Shown piece by piece: positions 45,211-53,922 of a DNA stretch of 64,000 nt. Within the stretch, counting starts at the first letter, position 1, and every line of letters begins with the position of its first letter. This DNA is from SIAQ01 sp964484265 (GTDB lineage Bacteria > Planctomycetota > Planctomycetia > Gemmatales > Gemmataceae). Below the pieces are notes generated by a model. The model worked only from the letters and a program-made list of their open reading frames with translations. It was not told the DNA's origin and did not search any database. The translations under genes and the position numbers were made by a program. Location: contig CAZAFH010000003.1 in NCBI GenBank assembly GCA_964484265.1, forward strand, positions 62,001 to 126,000, read 5' to 3'.

Positions 45211-45453
45211 ATGGTTCGCAAGAAACTTGGCCGTGGGCGAAAAAATCGTTGCCGATTTTGCACCAAAGAGGGTTGCCCGCGCCCCGCGTTTGTCGATTAC
45301 AAGGACGTCGCCGGCTTGAAGAAGATGTGCACCAGCCAGGGTAAATTGTTTAGCCGAAAGCGTTCGGGCAACTGCGCCGCCTTCCAGCGCGCGGTCAAGG
45401 ACGCCATCAAACGGGCACGCTTCATGGCCCTGATGCCTTACGTTGGCGAATAG
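45211..45453 (+). CDS. rpsR: 30S ribosomal protein S18
   Basis: The 80-residue product (MVRKKLGRGRKNRCRFCTKE... GNCAAFQRAVKDAIKRARFM... LMPYVGE) is a full-length S18. It keeps a cysteine cluster (Cys14, Cys17, Cys22) that can bind zinc, so it is the zinc-plus form. The gene stands alone rather than with rpsF and rplI as in many bacteria. GAGG lies ten bases before the ATG. Confidence 0.95.
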   Translation: MVRKKLGRGRKNRCRFCTKEGCPRPAFVDYKDVAGLKKMCTSQGKLFSRKRSGNCAAFQRAVKDAIKRARFMALMPYVGE

Positions 45454-45548
45454 TTTCCGTTCTTCCGCACGCCAAATCGCCCGTCAATCCCGGCGGGCGC
45501 TTCTCGAAGCATCCACTCTGCCAGTCCGCATTTTCTCAAGAAACTACC

Positions 45549-45591
45549 TTGACCACGACGAAGAAAGAGATTAGACTTTACACGGTAAAGT
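45549..45591 (+). promoter_or_regulatory. Promoter with overlapping palindromic operator
   Basis: TTGACC (45549-45554), a 17-base spacer and TAGACT (45572-45577) give a promoter. A perfect 7-3-7 palindrome, ACTTTACACGGTAAAGT (45575-45591), overlaps the -10 and the start point, the expected place for a repressor. The HTH regulator at 46211 in the same transcript is the likely ligand. Confidence 0.7.
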
Positions 45592-45606
45592 TAATGAGGT
45601 GGATCG

Positions 45607-46224
45607 ATGGATCTCCATGAAGCCCTGACGCAGATCTCCGAGATTCGCGAGCGTGTCGCGCGGACCGAGACCTATCGCGGGTTTCGTGCCGCCCCGGTCG
45701 CGTTTTCGGGTTTTGTCGCCTGTGCCGCCGCCGTCTTTCAGTCGCTGTTCCTCGTCGATCCTGCTGCGAATCTGTCCGGCTATCTGGGGTTGTGGGTCGG
45801 GTCGGCCGTCGGGTGCCTGATCTTCACCGGCATCACGATGTACTGGCATTGCATCAAATCGACTTCGACCCTGACCCGTACAAACACGCTGCACGCGATC
45901 GGCAATTTCGCGCCGAGCGTCGTTGTCGGCGGGTTGGTGACGTTCGTTCTCTTCCAAATCGACGAACCCTGCCAGTGGATGCTGCCCGGCTTGTGGGCGA
46001 TCTTCTTTGGCTTCGGCGTTTTTTCGATCTATCGGCTATTGCCGAAATCGACGTTTGGCATCGGCGTGTTTTACATGCTGGCTGGCGTGCTCTCGCTCAT
46101 CTGGGCACGCGATGACTATGCATTCTCACCCTGGGCCATGGGGCTTCCGTTTGGCGTTGGCCAAATGGCGGCGGCCGGAATTCTCTACTGGACTTTGGAG
46201 CGGCACGGTGATGACGACCAATAA
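45607..46224 (+). CDS. Membrane protein cotranscribed with an HTH regulator
   Basis: This 205-residue protein has a cytoplasmic start (MDLHEALTQISEIRERVAR) and about six hydrophobic helices. A GAGG ribosome site lies just after the operator. Its end overlaps the regulator gene by 14 bases. Pairs of such a membrane protein with a winged-helix regulator recur in acidobacteria and planctomycetes; the membrane protein's job is unknown. Confidence 0.8.
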   Translation: MDLHEALTQISEIRERVARTETYRGFRAAPVAFSGFVACAAAVFQSLFLVDPAANLSGYLGLWVGSAVGCLIFTGITMYWHCIKSTSTLTRTNTLHAIGNFAPSVVVGGLVTFVLFQIDEPCQWMLPGLWAIFFGFGVFSIYRLLPKSTFGIGVFYMLAGVLSLIWARDDYAFSPWAMGLPFGVGQMAAAGILYWTLERHGDDDQ

Positions 46225-46603
46225 AAAAGCCGGCGACGCGCCCGGCCGATTCGCCTACGAAGGGCTGGATCGCGTCTTTCATGAAAAAGCGCGACTGAGC
46301 ATCGTCACCTCGTTGACCACGCATCCCGCCGGATTGGTCTTCAACGACCTCAAGGAACTCTGCGCGCTTACCGATGGCAACTTGAGCCGGCACCTCCAAA
46401 TCCTCAGCGAAGCAGGCTTCATTCAGATCTGGAAAAGCTTCAAGGACAACCGCCCGCAAACACTCTGCCGACTCACAGACCTGGGCCGCAAGCGGTTTCT
46501 CGAATACGTCACGGTCCTGGAAAATATCGTCACCGATGCCATGGGCGCCGAGAAATCCGCCGAGGAAATCGCCAAGCTCACGAACGGCTGGTCGCCTGCG
46601 TAA
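46211..46603 (+). CDS. Winged-helix (MarR/ArsR-like) transcriptional regulator
   Basis: The 130-residue protein has a winged helix: RLSIVTSLTTHPAGLVFNDL, the recognition-helix region LTDGNLSRHLQILSEAGFIQI, then a wing and LTDLGRKRFLEYV. There is no sensor domain beyond the C-terminal dimerisation helix. ATG 46211 overlaps the membrane-protein gene. By position it should repress its own operon through the palindrome at 45575-45591. Confidence 0.85.
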   Translation: MTTNKKAGDAPGRFAYEGLDRVFHEKARLSIVTSLTTHPAGLVFNDLKELCALTDGNLSRHLQILSEAGFIQIWKSFKDNRPQTLCRLTDLGRKRFLEYVTVLENIVTDAMGAEKSAEEIAKLTNGWSPA

Positions 46604-46752
46604 GCTGTCGGCTGCTCGTACGGGCTGTTTTTTCGCACTGCCACTTTGCCTGGCAAATTGATTGGTCGGCGAAAGATTCGTGAGCCATCGTTGTGGCATG
46701 GTCGGCGTTACGGTTCAGTGATTGGATCGGACTTTTGAAGGAAGGCATGCGA

Positions 46753-47619
46753 ATGAAAATCATCAAGGCCGACGTTCTGGGCATGTGTTTCGGCGTGCGC
46801 GACGCCCTGGCGATTATGGACGGCGTGTCCGATCCGCGTGCCGTCACCATTCATGGCGAACTTGTTCACAATGAAAAAGTGCTCGACGATCTCGACCATC
46901 GCGGCTTTCGCATGCTGAGCGAAAAGGACCGCATCACCCTGCCCATGACCGATACCGTCCTCGTCACCGCGCACGGCATCAGCGACAAGGAGCGAGCACG
47001 TCTGGCGAGCGCAGGCAAAAAACTGATCGACACGACCTGCCCTCTCGTTACGCGCGCGCACCAGGCGGCACAGCGCCTCCAATCCGAGGGTCGCCACGTG
47101 CTCGTCATCGGCAAGCGTGGCCATGTCGAAGTGCAGGGTATCGTTCAGGATCTGGATAGCCACGACGTGCTGCAATCGCCCGACGAAGTGAGAGCATATC
47201 CACAAACGCGTCTCGGCGTCATCGCCCAGACGACGACGCCCGTTCGCCATGCCGACGCGATTCTCGCCGCCATTCGCGAACGCAACCCGCAGGCCGACAT
47301 CTGCTGGCTCGATACAATCTGCCACCCGACGAAGGATCACCAGAAGGCACTGGATCGCCTCATTCAGCAGGTCGAGGTCATGATCGTTGTCGGCGGGTTC
47401 AACTCGAACAACACGCGCCAGCTTGTGGTCCGCTGCCAGGAACAAGGCCTGCCCGCATACCACGTGCAAGGCCCCGAGGATCTCGACCCGGAATGGTTCG
47501 AGTCGGTGGCAACCGTCGGTCTGACTGCAGGCACGTCCACGCTTGATCGAACGATCGCCGCCGTCGAGCAAGCCATGCAAGCAATCGCCGAACGCCGATA
47601 CACATTTGCGGTGGCGTAA
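46753..47619 (+). CDS. ispH: 4-hydroxy-3-methylbut-2-enyl diphosphate reductase
   Basis: The three iron-sulfur cysteines of IspH are present: Cys12 (GMCFGV), Cys96 (DTTCPLVTRAH) and Cys190 (TICHPTKDHQ). Substrate histidines lie in IHGELVHN and TAHGIS. The enzyme makes IPP and DMAPP in the last step of the MEP isoprenoid pathway. AAGG seven bases upstream favours ATG 46753 over the ATG at 46747. At 288 residues it is standard length. It may be its own transcription unit. Confidence 0.93.
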   Translation: MKIIKADVLGMCFGVRDALAIMDGVSDPRAVTIHGELVHNEKVLDDLDHRGFRMLSEKDRITLPMTDTVLVTAHGISDKERARLASAGKKLIDTTCPLVTRAHQAAQRLQSEGRHVLVIGKRGHVEVQGIVQDLDSHDVLQSPDEVRAYPQTRLGVIAQTTTPVRHADAILAAIRERNPQADICWLDTICHPTKDHQKALDRLIQQVEVMIVVGGFNSNNTRQLVVRCQEQGLPAYHVQGPEDLDPEWFESVATVGLTAGTSTLDRTIAAVEQAMQAIAERRYTFAVA

Positions 47620-47633
47620 GTCATCGCTCGGCC

Positions 47634-49421
47634 TCACCCCTTCTGGCGGTGCTCGGCTGGCCCATGGTGGGCGAGATTGTGAGCGGTGTTGATGAGTCCC
47701 ACGTGCGAGAAGGCCTGCGGAAAATTGCCCAGTAGCCGGTGGTCGACCGGGTCGTATTCCTCGGCAAGCAGGCCGACATCGTTGCGAATTTTTAGCAGAC
47801 TTTCAAAGATTCGCCGAGCGTCGGTAATTCGGCCTTGCAGCGCGTAGTTATCCGCCAGCCAAAAGGTGCAGGGCAGGAACGCGCCTTCGCCGGGTGGCAG
47901 ATTGTCGACACCCGATCGGGTGGCGTAGCGAGCCACGAATCCGTCCACACGAAGGTCGCGCTCGATCGCCTCGACTGTGCCTCGGACGCGAGGATCGTTT
48001 GCCTGTAGGAAGCCGACGGGCGCCATCATTAGCAGACTGGCATCGAGTTCCGTGGAGCCGTAGGATTGCGTGAAGGCGCCGAGCTTGGTATTGAATCCGT
48101 GCTCGCAAACCTCGGCATGGATGGAATCACGCAAGGCACGCCAGCGCTCGACAGGCCCTTCCAGCCCGAGACTTTCGATATCTTTGACGACGCGGTCGAA
48201 TGCCACCCACGCCATCAGCTTTGAATGAGTGAAGTGCAGGCGAGGCCCGCGGATTTCCCAGATGCCTTCGTCAGGCTCCTGCCAGTTGGATTCCAGAAAA
48301 TTCAGCAGTTCGCGTTCCACGCGCCAGCCGTCCGTGGTCGTTTGCAGCCCCTCGCGGCGAGCAAGGTGAAGCGCGTCGATCACTTCACCAAATACGTCGA
48401 GTTGGAACTGCTTGTGGGCGGCATTGCCAATGCGAACTGGCGAAGAATTCTCGTATCCAGGCAGCCAATCGAGCGTCATCTCCGTGAGACGCCGCTCGCC
48501 AGCGACGCCATACATGATGTTGAGCTGCGACGCTTTCCCCGCGACGGCGCGCAGCAGCCATTCGCGCCACGCCTTGGCCTCGTCATGGTAGCCGCAGATG
48601 AGCATGGAGTAAAGCGTAAAGGTGGCGTCGCGCACCCAGCAGAAGCGATAGTCCCAGTTGCGAACGCCGCCGATTTTTTCCGGAAGCGATGTCGTGGCAG
48701 CCGCGACGATGCCGCCCGTCGGGGCGTAGGTCAACGCCTTGAGGGTGATAAGGGAGCGCAAAACCGCCTCGCGCCATTCGCCCTGATAAGTACACTGGCT
48801 GGACCACTCGCGCCACCACTCGCCCGTCTCCTTCATTGCATTCGCGGGATTAATCTCGGGCGGCGCGGGTTCGTTCGATGGATGCCAGGTCAAGACGAAC
48901 GAGACCGTCTGCCCCTCGCTGATAGTGAAGTCGGCCACCGTCTTGAAGTTCTCCCCATGCATTGGCACATCGCCGCGAATTTGCACGATCTCCGGCCCCG
49001 CGATCGCGATGATTCCATCGTCCGCCCGGCGAACCCAGGGAACGATCGAACCATAGTCGAAACGAATGACGATCTCCGTGTGCATCCGCACCGTGCCCCG
49101 GCGGCCGACGACCTGGCGGACGAGATCCGGCTCGCCGGTGCGGACCGGCATGCAATCGACCACGGTAACGGCGCCACTCCCGGTTTCGTACTCCGTCTCG
49201 AGAACGAGCGTTCCCTCGCGATATTGACGGCGAGCTTGGACAACCTGGCCAGCCGGCGCCAAAAGCCAGCGGCCATGATCCGGCGTCCCCAGCAATGCCG
49301 CGAAACAGGCCCCGGAGTCAAACCTCGGCAAACAGAGCCAATCGATCGACCCATCGCGCGACACGAGCGCAGCCGTCTGACAATCGCCGATCAGGGCGTA
49401 GTCCTCGATGCGCGGAGTCAT
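47634..49421 (-). CDS. Glycoside hydrolase family 15 protein (glucoamylase/trehalase-like)
   Basis: The sequence shows the bacterial GH15 layout: RIEDYALIGDCQTAALVSRDGSIDW split over two motifs at the start, a beta-sandwich domain, then an (alpha/alpha)6 barrel with GGVRNWDYRFCWVRDATFTL in two parts, GYENSSPVRIGNAA and LLAEEYDP near the end, where the general acid/base Glu residues of the family lie. No signal peptide is seen, so it is cytoplasmic. The substrate may be trehalose or alpha-glucan. AGGACGG lies five bases before the ATG. Confidence 0.9.
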   Translation of the reverse strand: MTPRIEDYALIGDCQTAALVSRDGSIDWLCLPRFDSGACFAALLGTPDHGRWLLAPAGQVVQARRQYREGTLVLETEYETGSGAVTVVDCMPVRTGEPDLVRQVVGRRGTVRMHTEIVIRFDYGSIVPWVRRADDGIIAIAGPEIVQIRGDVPMHGENFKTVADFTISEGQTVSFVLTWHPSNEPAPPEINPANAMKETGEWWREWSSQCTYQGEWREAVLRSLITLKALTYAPTGGIVAAATTSLPEKIGGVRNWDYRFCWVRDATFTLYSMLICGYHDEAKAWREWLLRAVAGKASQLNIMYGVAGERRLTEMTLDWLPGYENSSPVRIGNAAHKQFQLDVFGEVIDALHLARREGLQTTTDGWRVERELLNFLESNWQEPDEGIWEIRGPRLHFTHSKLMAWVAFDRVVKDIESLGLEGPVERWRALRDSIHAEVCEHGFNTKLGAFTQSYGSTELDASLLMMAPVGFLQANDPRVRGTVEAIERDLRVDGFVARYATRSGVDNLPPGEGAFLPCTFWLADNYALQGRITDARRIFESLLKIRNDVGLLAEEYDPVDHRLLGNFPQAFSHVGLINTAHNLAHHGPAEHRQKG

Positions 49422-49697
49422 GGATTACCGTCCTGAAAAATGGAAGAGCGAAGAGGATTTTTCTTTTCGTGGTCCGAACTTTTTTGTCCGATTTGTCGCA
49501 ATCTTGTGCATAAGATAATAGATACCAGCGGCGGGGACGAACGATAAGAGTCGCGTCAAGAGTGTTCCTGGCCGAATTGTCAAATCGGGCTGGATGCAAT
49601 CGAAACTGTGGTTTTTCCGCTGCCGAGAATAAAGACGTAGCGGCAGGCCGACGATACTAGGCGACAGGCGCAATCCAATCCCTACGGGAGCACCGTC

Positions 49698-52448
49698 ATG
49701 AGTCGAATGCGAAATCTGTGGACGGATCCGACGTTTGCTCGGTTTATCAAAAATCCCGCCGCCCCTCCCCCACCACCGCCGGCGAATCCACCAGAAGCGG
49801 ATTTGCTGGAAGGTCTGGATGCGGAGCGAGCTGCCGCCATCGCCGCCGAGACGGCCGGTACAAGAGGTCCGCTACCCGACTCGCGGCCGTTGCAATTCCC
49901 GCTGGAGGAACCGCAAAATATTCCCGAAGCACCGATTTTGCCGGCCGATCCGTACGCGCACGCCATGGATCTTCCGACGCGGTTGCCAGAATATCCTTAC
50001 CTTCCGGCCGAAAAGAAGCACCCCGGTCTACCGCACCCACCCGTGCCGGTTCAGCCGATGTCGCCGAACGACGAAATTCCTCTCGAGGAACCGGAATTCC
50101 AACGGCCACATCTTCCGCGAGCGGTCGAATTCCCGGATCGCCCGGAAGAACCTGCTTATCCTTCCGACGACATCATGGATCCATGGGGCACGATCGATAA
50201 CACCGATGACACCGGTGTGCCCGCAGCAGGCGACCTCCAGATAATGACGGGTTCGGTCGAGACTAATGCTGATGGCAGCGTCACACATCGTGGAGCCGTC
50301 TTAAGCGTTACCCATGGTGGCGACCACGCTGAGCTTTTGTCCGGCGAGATTACGGAAGGGCCCGATGGCGCCTCCGCGCATGGCGTCATCGCCCGCGCGA
50401 CCCACGACGGCGTCACGGACACCGTCGGCGAGGCCGAGATTGCTGATGGTCACGCCGCTGTCGTTGGCGTGAAACGCGAAGTCGATATCACCCGGGCAAC
50501 GGGCGTGCTCCCCGACAACGTCGTCGCAAGAGCGGATATCGCTATTGGCACGGCAAGTGTTGACCGACGAATTACCGACGACGGCATCTCGGTCGGCGCT
50601 CAGGCCAACATCATCGAAGGTTCCGTGACAATCGGCACGCAAGACGCCAACAGCGACCGAGACGAAACGGTGCGCGTCGGCCTCAGTGCCGGTGAAGGCG
50701 CTGCGGTTCGCGTCCACTTCGGCGACGCCGACCACGACGGCAATCCCGAGTACGGTATCGGCGGCGATTTCGAAATCTTCTCCTTTGACCTCAAAACCGA
50801 GGACCCGCTCCGCAAAGCCGCCGAACTGGCTGCGGGACAACTCCTACCCGGTATCGGCACGCCGATCGCCGAAGCCCTGGACGACGGCAGCAACCTCACC
50901 AACCGCGCAAGACAGACGGTCTCGGACCTCGCCGACGACGTGGCGGACACTTCCGTCGGCCGTGCGGCTGGCGATCTCGCAGACGGCGCTTCAAATGCCG
51001 TCGATGATGTCTCCGACGGTGTCCACGATGCCCGCCAGCATCTGCGGGACGGCATCGCCGACGGTATGGAGGACCTCGCCGATGGCCTTTCCGAAGGCGC
51101 CGACGAACTGCGCGACGGCGATCTGTGGGGAGCGGCCGGCGCTGTCGCGGGTGGCGTCGTCGATGCCGCGGGCGATTTGGTCGACGGAGAGTTCAACGCC
51201 ATTCGCGACGTCGCCGACGGCGTGCATGACGCGGCCGTGGACTTCGGTCGCGGCGAAATCGATGCTGCCCGCGAAATCGCCCATGGCGTCAGTGAAACCG
51301 TTGACGACATCCGCGATGCCGCGGCCGACACTACCATCGGCCGGGCGGCGGGCGAGTTTTATGATGGCGTCTCCGATGGCGTACACGATATCGCCGACGG
51401 CATTCACGACGCACGCGAGGATTTCCGTGAAGGCGTCGCCGAGGGCATGGAGGATCTGGGTGACGGACTCGCAGATGGCGCTGAGCATCTACGTGACGGC
51501 GACCTCTGGGGCGCCGCTGGCGCCGTGGCCGACGGGGTCGTCGATGCCGCGGGCGACGTTGTTCAAGGCGAATACGACGCCGTTCAGGACGTCGCCGACG
51601 GCGTTCGTGACGCGGTGCACGACTTCGGTCAGGGTGAACGTGATGCCGCTCGCGAAATCGCCGACGGCGTAAGCGACTCCATTGACGACATCCGCGACGC
51701 AGCTGCGGACACGTCATTCGGTCGTGCGGCCGGCGAGTTTTACGACGGCGTTACTGATGGCGTGCATGATGTTGCCGACGGTCTACACGACGCCCGCGAA
51801 GATTTCCGCGAAGGCATCGCCGAGGGGATGGAAGATCTCAGCGATGGTCTTTCCGAAGGCGCCGACGAATTGCGCGACGGCGACCTCTGGGGAGCGGCTG
51901 GGGCCGTGGCCGGGGGCGTTGTCGATGCCGCAGGCGACGTTGTTCAGGGCGAATATGACGCCGTTCAGGACGTCGCCGACGGTGTCCGAGACGCGGCACA
52001 CGACATCGGCCAGGGCGAACTTGACGCGGCTCGCGAAATCGCTGGCGGCGTGATCGATGCGGCACAGACCTTCGGCGAGGCCGAAATCGATGCGGCCCAT
52101 GACATCGCCGACGGCGTTTCAGACGGCGTACAGAGCGTGGCCGACGGCGTTCAAGACGCACGCGAACATATGACCGATGGCGTCGCTCAGGGCATGGACG
52201 ATCTCAGCGACGGCCTCTCGGAAGCTGCCGACGATATTCGTGACGGGGATGTCGTCGGAGCGGCCGGTTCCGTGGCCACCGGCGTGGCTGAGGCTGCGAC
52301 CGACGTCGTGACGGCTGAAGCCGAAGCCGTCGTCGATGTCGCCGGCGGCGCCGCCGACGCGGCTCGCGAAGTCGCGGGTGGTGTCGCTGATGCTGCCGGT
52401 GATCTCGCCAGCGGCGCCGTCGAAGCTGTCGGCAGTCTTTTCGATTAA
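49698..52448 (+). CDS. Tagged protein 1: 916-residue protein with N-terminal W/DPTF tag and 127-residue tandem repeats
   Basis: It starts MSRMRNLWTDPTFARFI, the tag shared with four neighbours. Residues 20-160 are proline-rich and probably unfolded. Residues 165-390 are beta-rich with ADHDGNPEYGIGGDFEIFSF and KTEDPLRKAAELA, phrases reminiscent of polymorphic-toxin carrier regions (weak resemblance). From residue 417 to the end are repeats rich in Ala, Asp and Gly (DGLSEGADELRDGDLWGAAG, REDFREG) predicted as long amphipathic helices. There are no cysteines, no signal peptide and no known domain. It is followed on the same strand by tagged protein 2. Function is unknown. Confidence 0.85.
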   Translation: MSRMRNLWTDPTFARFIKNPAAPPPPPPANPPEADLLEGLDAERAAAIAAETAGTRGPLPDSRPLQFPLEEPQNIPEAPILPADPYAHAMDLPTRLPEYPYLPAEKKHPGLPHPPVPVQPMSPNDEIPLEEPEFQRPHLPRAVEFPDRPEEPAYPSDDIMDPWGTIDNTDDTGVPAAGDLQIMTGSVETNADGSVTHRGAVLSVTHGGDHAELLSGEITEGPDGASAHGVIARATHDGVTDTVGEAEIADGHAAVVGVKREVDITRATGVLPDNVVARADIAIGTASVDRRITDDGISVGAQANIIEGSVTIGTQDANSDRDETVRVGLSAGEGAAVRVHFGDADHDGNPEYGIGGDFEIFSFDLKTEDPLRKAAELAAGQLLPGIGTPIAEALDDGSNLTNRARQTVSDLADDVADTSVGRAAGDLADGASNAVDDVSDGVHDARQHLRDGIADGMEDLADGLSEGADELRDGDLWGAAGAVAGGVVDAAGDLVDGEFNAIRDVADGVHDAAVDFGRGEIDAAREIAHGVSETVDDIRDAAADTTIGRAAGEFYDGVSDGVHDIADGIHDAREDFREGVAEGMEDLGDGLADGAEHLRDGDLWGAAGAVADGVVDAAGDVVQGEYDAVQDVADGVRDAVHDFGQGERDAAREIADGVSDSIDDIRDAAADTSFGRAAGEFYDGVTDGVHDVADGLHDAREDFREGIAEGMEDLSDGLSEGADELRDGDLWGAAGAVAGGVVDAAGDVVQGEYDAVQDVADGVRDAAHDIGQGELDAAREIAGGVIDAAQTFGEAEIDAAHDIADGVSDGVQSVADGVQDAREHMTDGVAQGMDDLSDGLSEAADDIRDGDVVGAAGSVATGVAEAATDVVTAEAEAVVDVAGGAADAAREVAGGVADAAGDLASGAVEAVGSLFD
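50946..52440 (+). repeat. In-frame tandem repeat array, period 381 bp (127 codons)
   Basis: The phrase DGLSEGADELRDGD or a close variant recurs at 51081, 51462, 51843 and 52209. Spacing is 381, 381 and 366 bases. A partial unit starts at 50946. Units two and three are nearly identical in protein, and the last is the most diverged, so the array grew by recent in-frame duplication inside the 49698-52448 gene. Confidence 0.9.
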
Positions 52449-52473
52449 GTGACCTGCGAAAAATAATTTGCAT

Positions 52474-52518
52474 CTGCCGCTTGCGGCTTACCGTTCAACA
52501 TTTCAGCGCGAGCGGCAG
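52474..52518. repeat. Hairpin between tagged genes 1 and 2
   Basis: CTGCCGCTTGCG (52474-52485) pairs with CGCGAGCGGCAG (52507-52518) at 11 of 12 bases. It fills the gap before the AAAAGGAAA ribosome region of the next gene. Confidence 0.55.
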
Positions 52519-52544
52519 TAATAAGTTCCAAAAGGAAAAAAACC

Positions 52545-53807
52545 ATGAGCCTCATGAGCAGTTTTTGGAATAACATCACCGAAGCAGCGGAATCTGCGGC
52601 TGATTCGGTGAAAGAAACCGCCTCGGAAGTCGCGGACACCGTAGAGAATACTGCGGAATCCGCCTACGACGCTGTCGGCAACGCCGCCGAGTCGGCGTAT
52701 GACTCCGTATCCGAAACCGCGTCGGAAGTCGCTGACACCGTAGAAAATACTGCCGAGTCGGCCTACGACGCCGCTGGCGACGCCGCCGAATCGGCGTATG
52801 AATCCGTGTCCGAAACTGCGTCGGAGGTCGCCGACACCGTCGAAGATGCCGCCGAATCAGCGTATGACGCCGCTGGCGACGCCGTTGACGCCGTCGAGGA
52901 TGCCGCCGAGTCTGCTTACGACGCAGTCGGCGACGCTGCCGAGTCGGCGTATGATGCCGCAGGCGATGCGGTTGACGCCGTCGAGGATGCCGCCGAATCG
53001 GCGTATGATTCCGTTTCCGAAACCGCGTCGGACGTTGTTGACGCCGTCGAAGACGCCGCCGAGTCGGCGTACGATGCCGCAGGCGATGCCGTTGACGCTG
53101 TCGAAGATGCCGCCGAATCGGCGTATGATTATGCCGCCGATGTCGCGTCGGACGCCGTGGACGCCGTGGAAGATGCCGCCGAGTCGGTGTACGATACGGC
53201 TTCGGACGCCGTGGACGCCGTCGAGGATGCAGCGTCGAATGTGGCCGATGCCGTACTGGGTATCTCGCGTGGAATGACGGGGCCGGAAAAAAGCCGTGCC
53301 CAGGGAATCTATCAGGATTCCATCGATTACGATCAGGTGGTCATCGTCAGCGGCGGTATCGGAGCGGCAGGAGCGCCAGCGCGAACGATCGGCAATACCG
53401 TCTGTTTCGCCGACGAGTATTTCGATCCCGCCACGGGCAACCTCACCGCCGATGGCGTCGGCACGCTCATGCACGAACTCACCCATGTTTGGCAGTACCA
53501 GCACGGCGGCCTCGCTTACATTCCAAACGCACTCGGTGCTCAGCTCGAAGCCTACATCGAAACCGGCGATCGCGGCGGCGCCTACGATTTTGGCAAAGCC
53601 ATGCGCGATGGTATTCCGTGGGAAGAATGGAACGCCGAGCAACAGGCCGAGGCGATCGAAACCTACGCCAAGGCCAAGGAACGCATCGAATCGGGACATC
53701 CCCGGACCGGCGACCAAGACATGATCGAAAGTCTACAGCCCTACATGAACAAAGTCCTGCACGGCGAAGGCGCCCCGACCATGACCCTGCCGGATGTGCG
53801 AATGTGA
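52545..53807 (+). CDS. Tagged protein 2: amphipathic repeat region plus zincin-like domain
   Basis: It starts MSLMSSFWNN, the degenerate form of the tag (Ser2, Met4, Trp8). Residues 12-235 are low-complexity repeats built from AESAYDAAGDAVDAVEDA and SVSETASEVADTVE, predicted as long acidic helices like LEA or perilipin 11-mers. Residues 245-420 hold GPEKSRAQGIYQDSIDYDQV and the zinc motif MHELTHVWQ (His310, Glu311, His314). This resembles the DUF4157/vgr-related peptidase-like domains found near injection systems. Whether it is an active peptidase is not shown. There is no signal peptide. Confidence 0.8.
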   Translation: MSLMSSFWNNITEAAESAADSVKETASEVADTVENTAESAYDAVGNAAESAYDSVSETASEVADTVENTAESAYDAAGDAAESAYESVSETASEVADTVEDAAESAYDAAGDAVDAVEDAAESAYDAVGDAAESAYDAAGDAVDAVEDAAESAYDSVSETASDVVDAVEDAAESAYDAAGDAVDAVEDAAESAYDYAADVASDAVDAVEDAAESVYDTASDAVDAVEDAASNVADAVLGISRGMTGPEKSRAQGIYQDSIDYDQVVIVSGGIGAAGAPARTIGNTVCFADEYFDPATGNLTADGVGTLMHELTHVWQYQHGGLAYIPNALGAQLEAYIETGDRGGAYDFGKAMRDGIPWEEWNAEQQAEAIETYAKAKERIESGHPRTGDQDMIESLQPYMNKVLHGEGAPTMTLPDVRM

Positions 53808-53834
53808 GGCGATGCAGCGGAACAAAACGCGCGC

Positions 53835-53912
53835 GGCGAGCCCAGCCGCGTAAGCGGCAGGTTAAATTTGCAATCGTAGGTTCAACCTGCCGCTTACGCG
53901 GCTAGGCTCGCC
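53835..53912. repeat. Palindromic repeat with conserved loop, copy 1
   Basis: Arms 53835-53863 and 53884-53912 match at 28 of 29 bases (GGCGAGCC, AGCCGCGTAAGCGGCAGGTT). The loop TTTGCAATCGT is asymmetric and is kept in reverse orientation in copy 2 at 58937-59014. It lies between the convergent tagged genes 2 and 3 and may end both transcripts. Confidence 0.85.
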
Positions 53913-53922
53913 TATGTTACAA

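Noticed and set aside
50946..53260. Regular repeats considered as a CRISPR array or non-coding satellite
   Set aside because: The repeats are 381 bases or short codon-phased units without unique spacers, remain open in one frame and encode amphipathic protein repeats.
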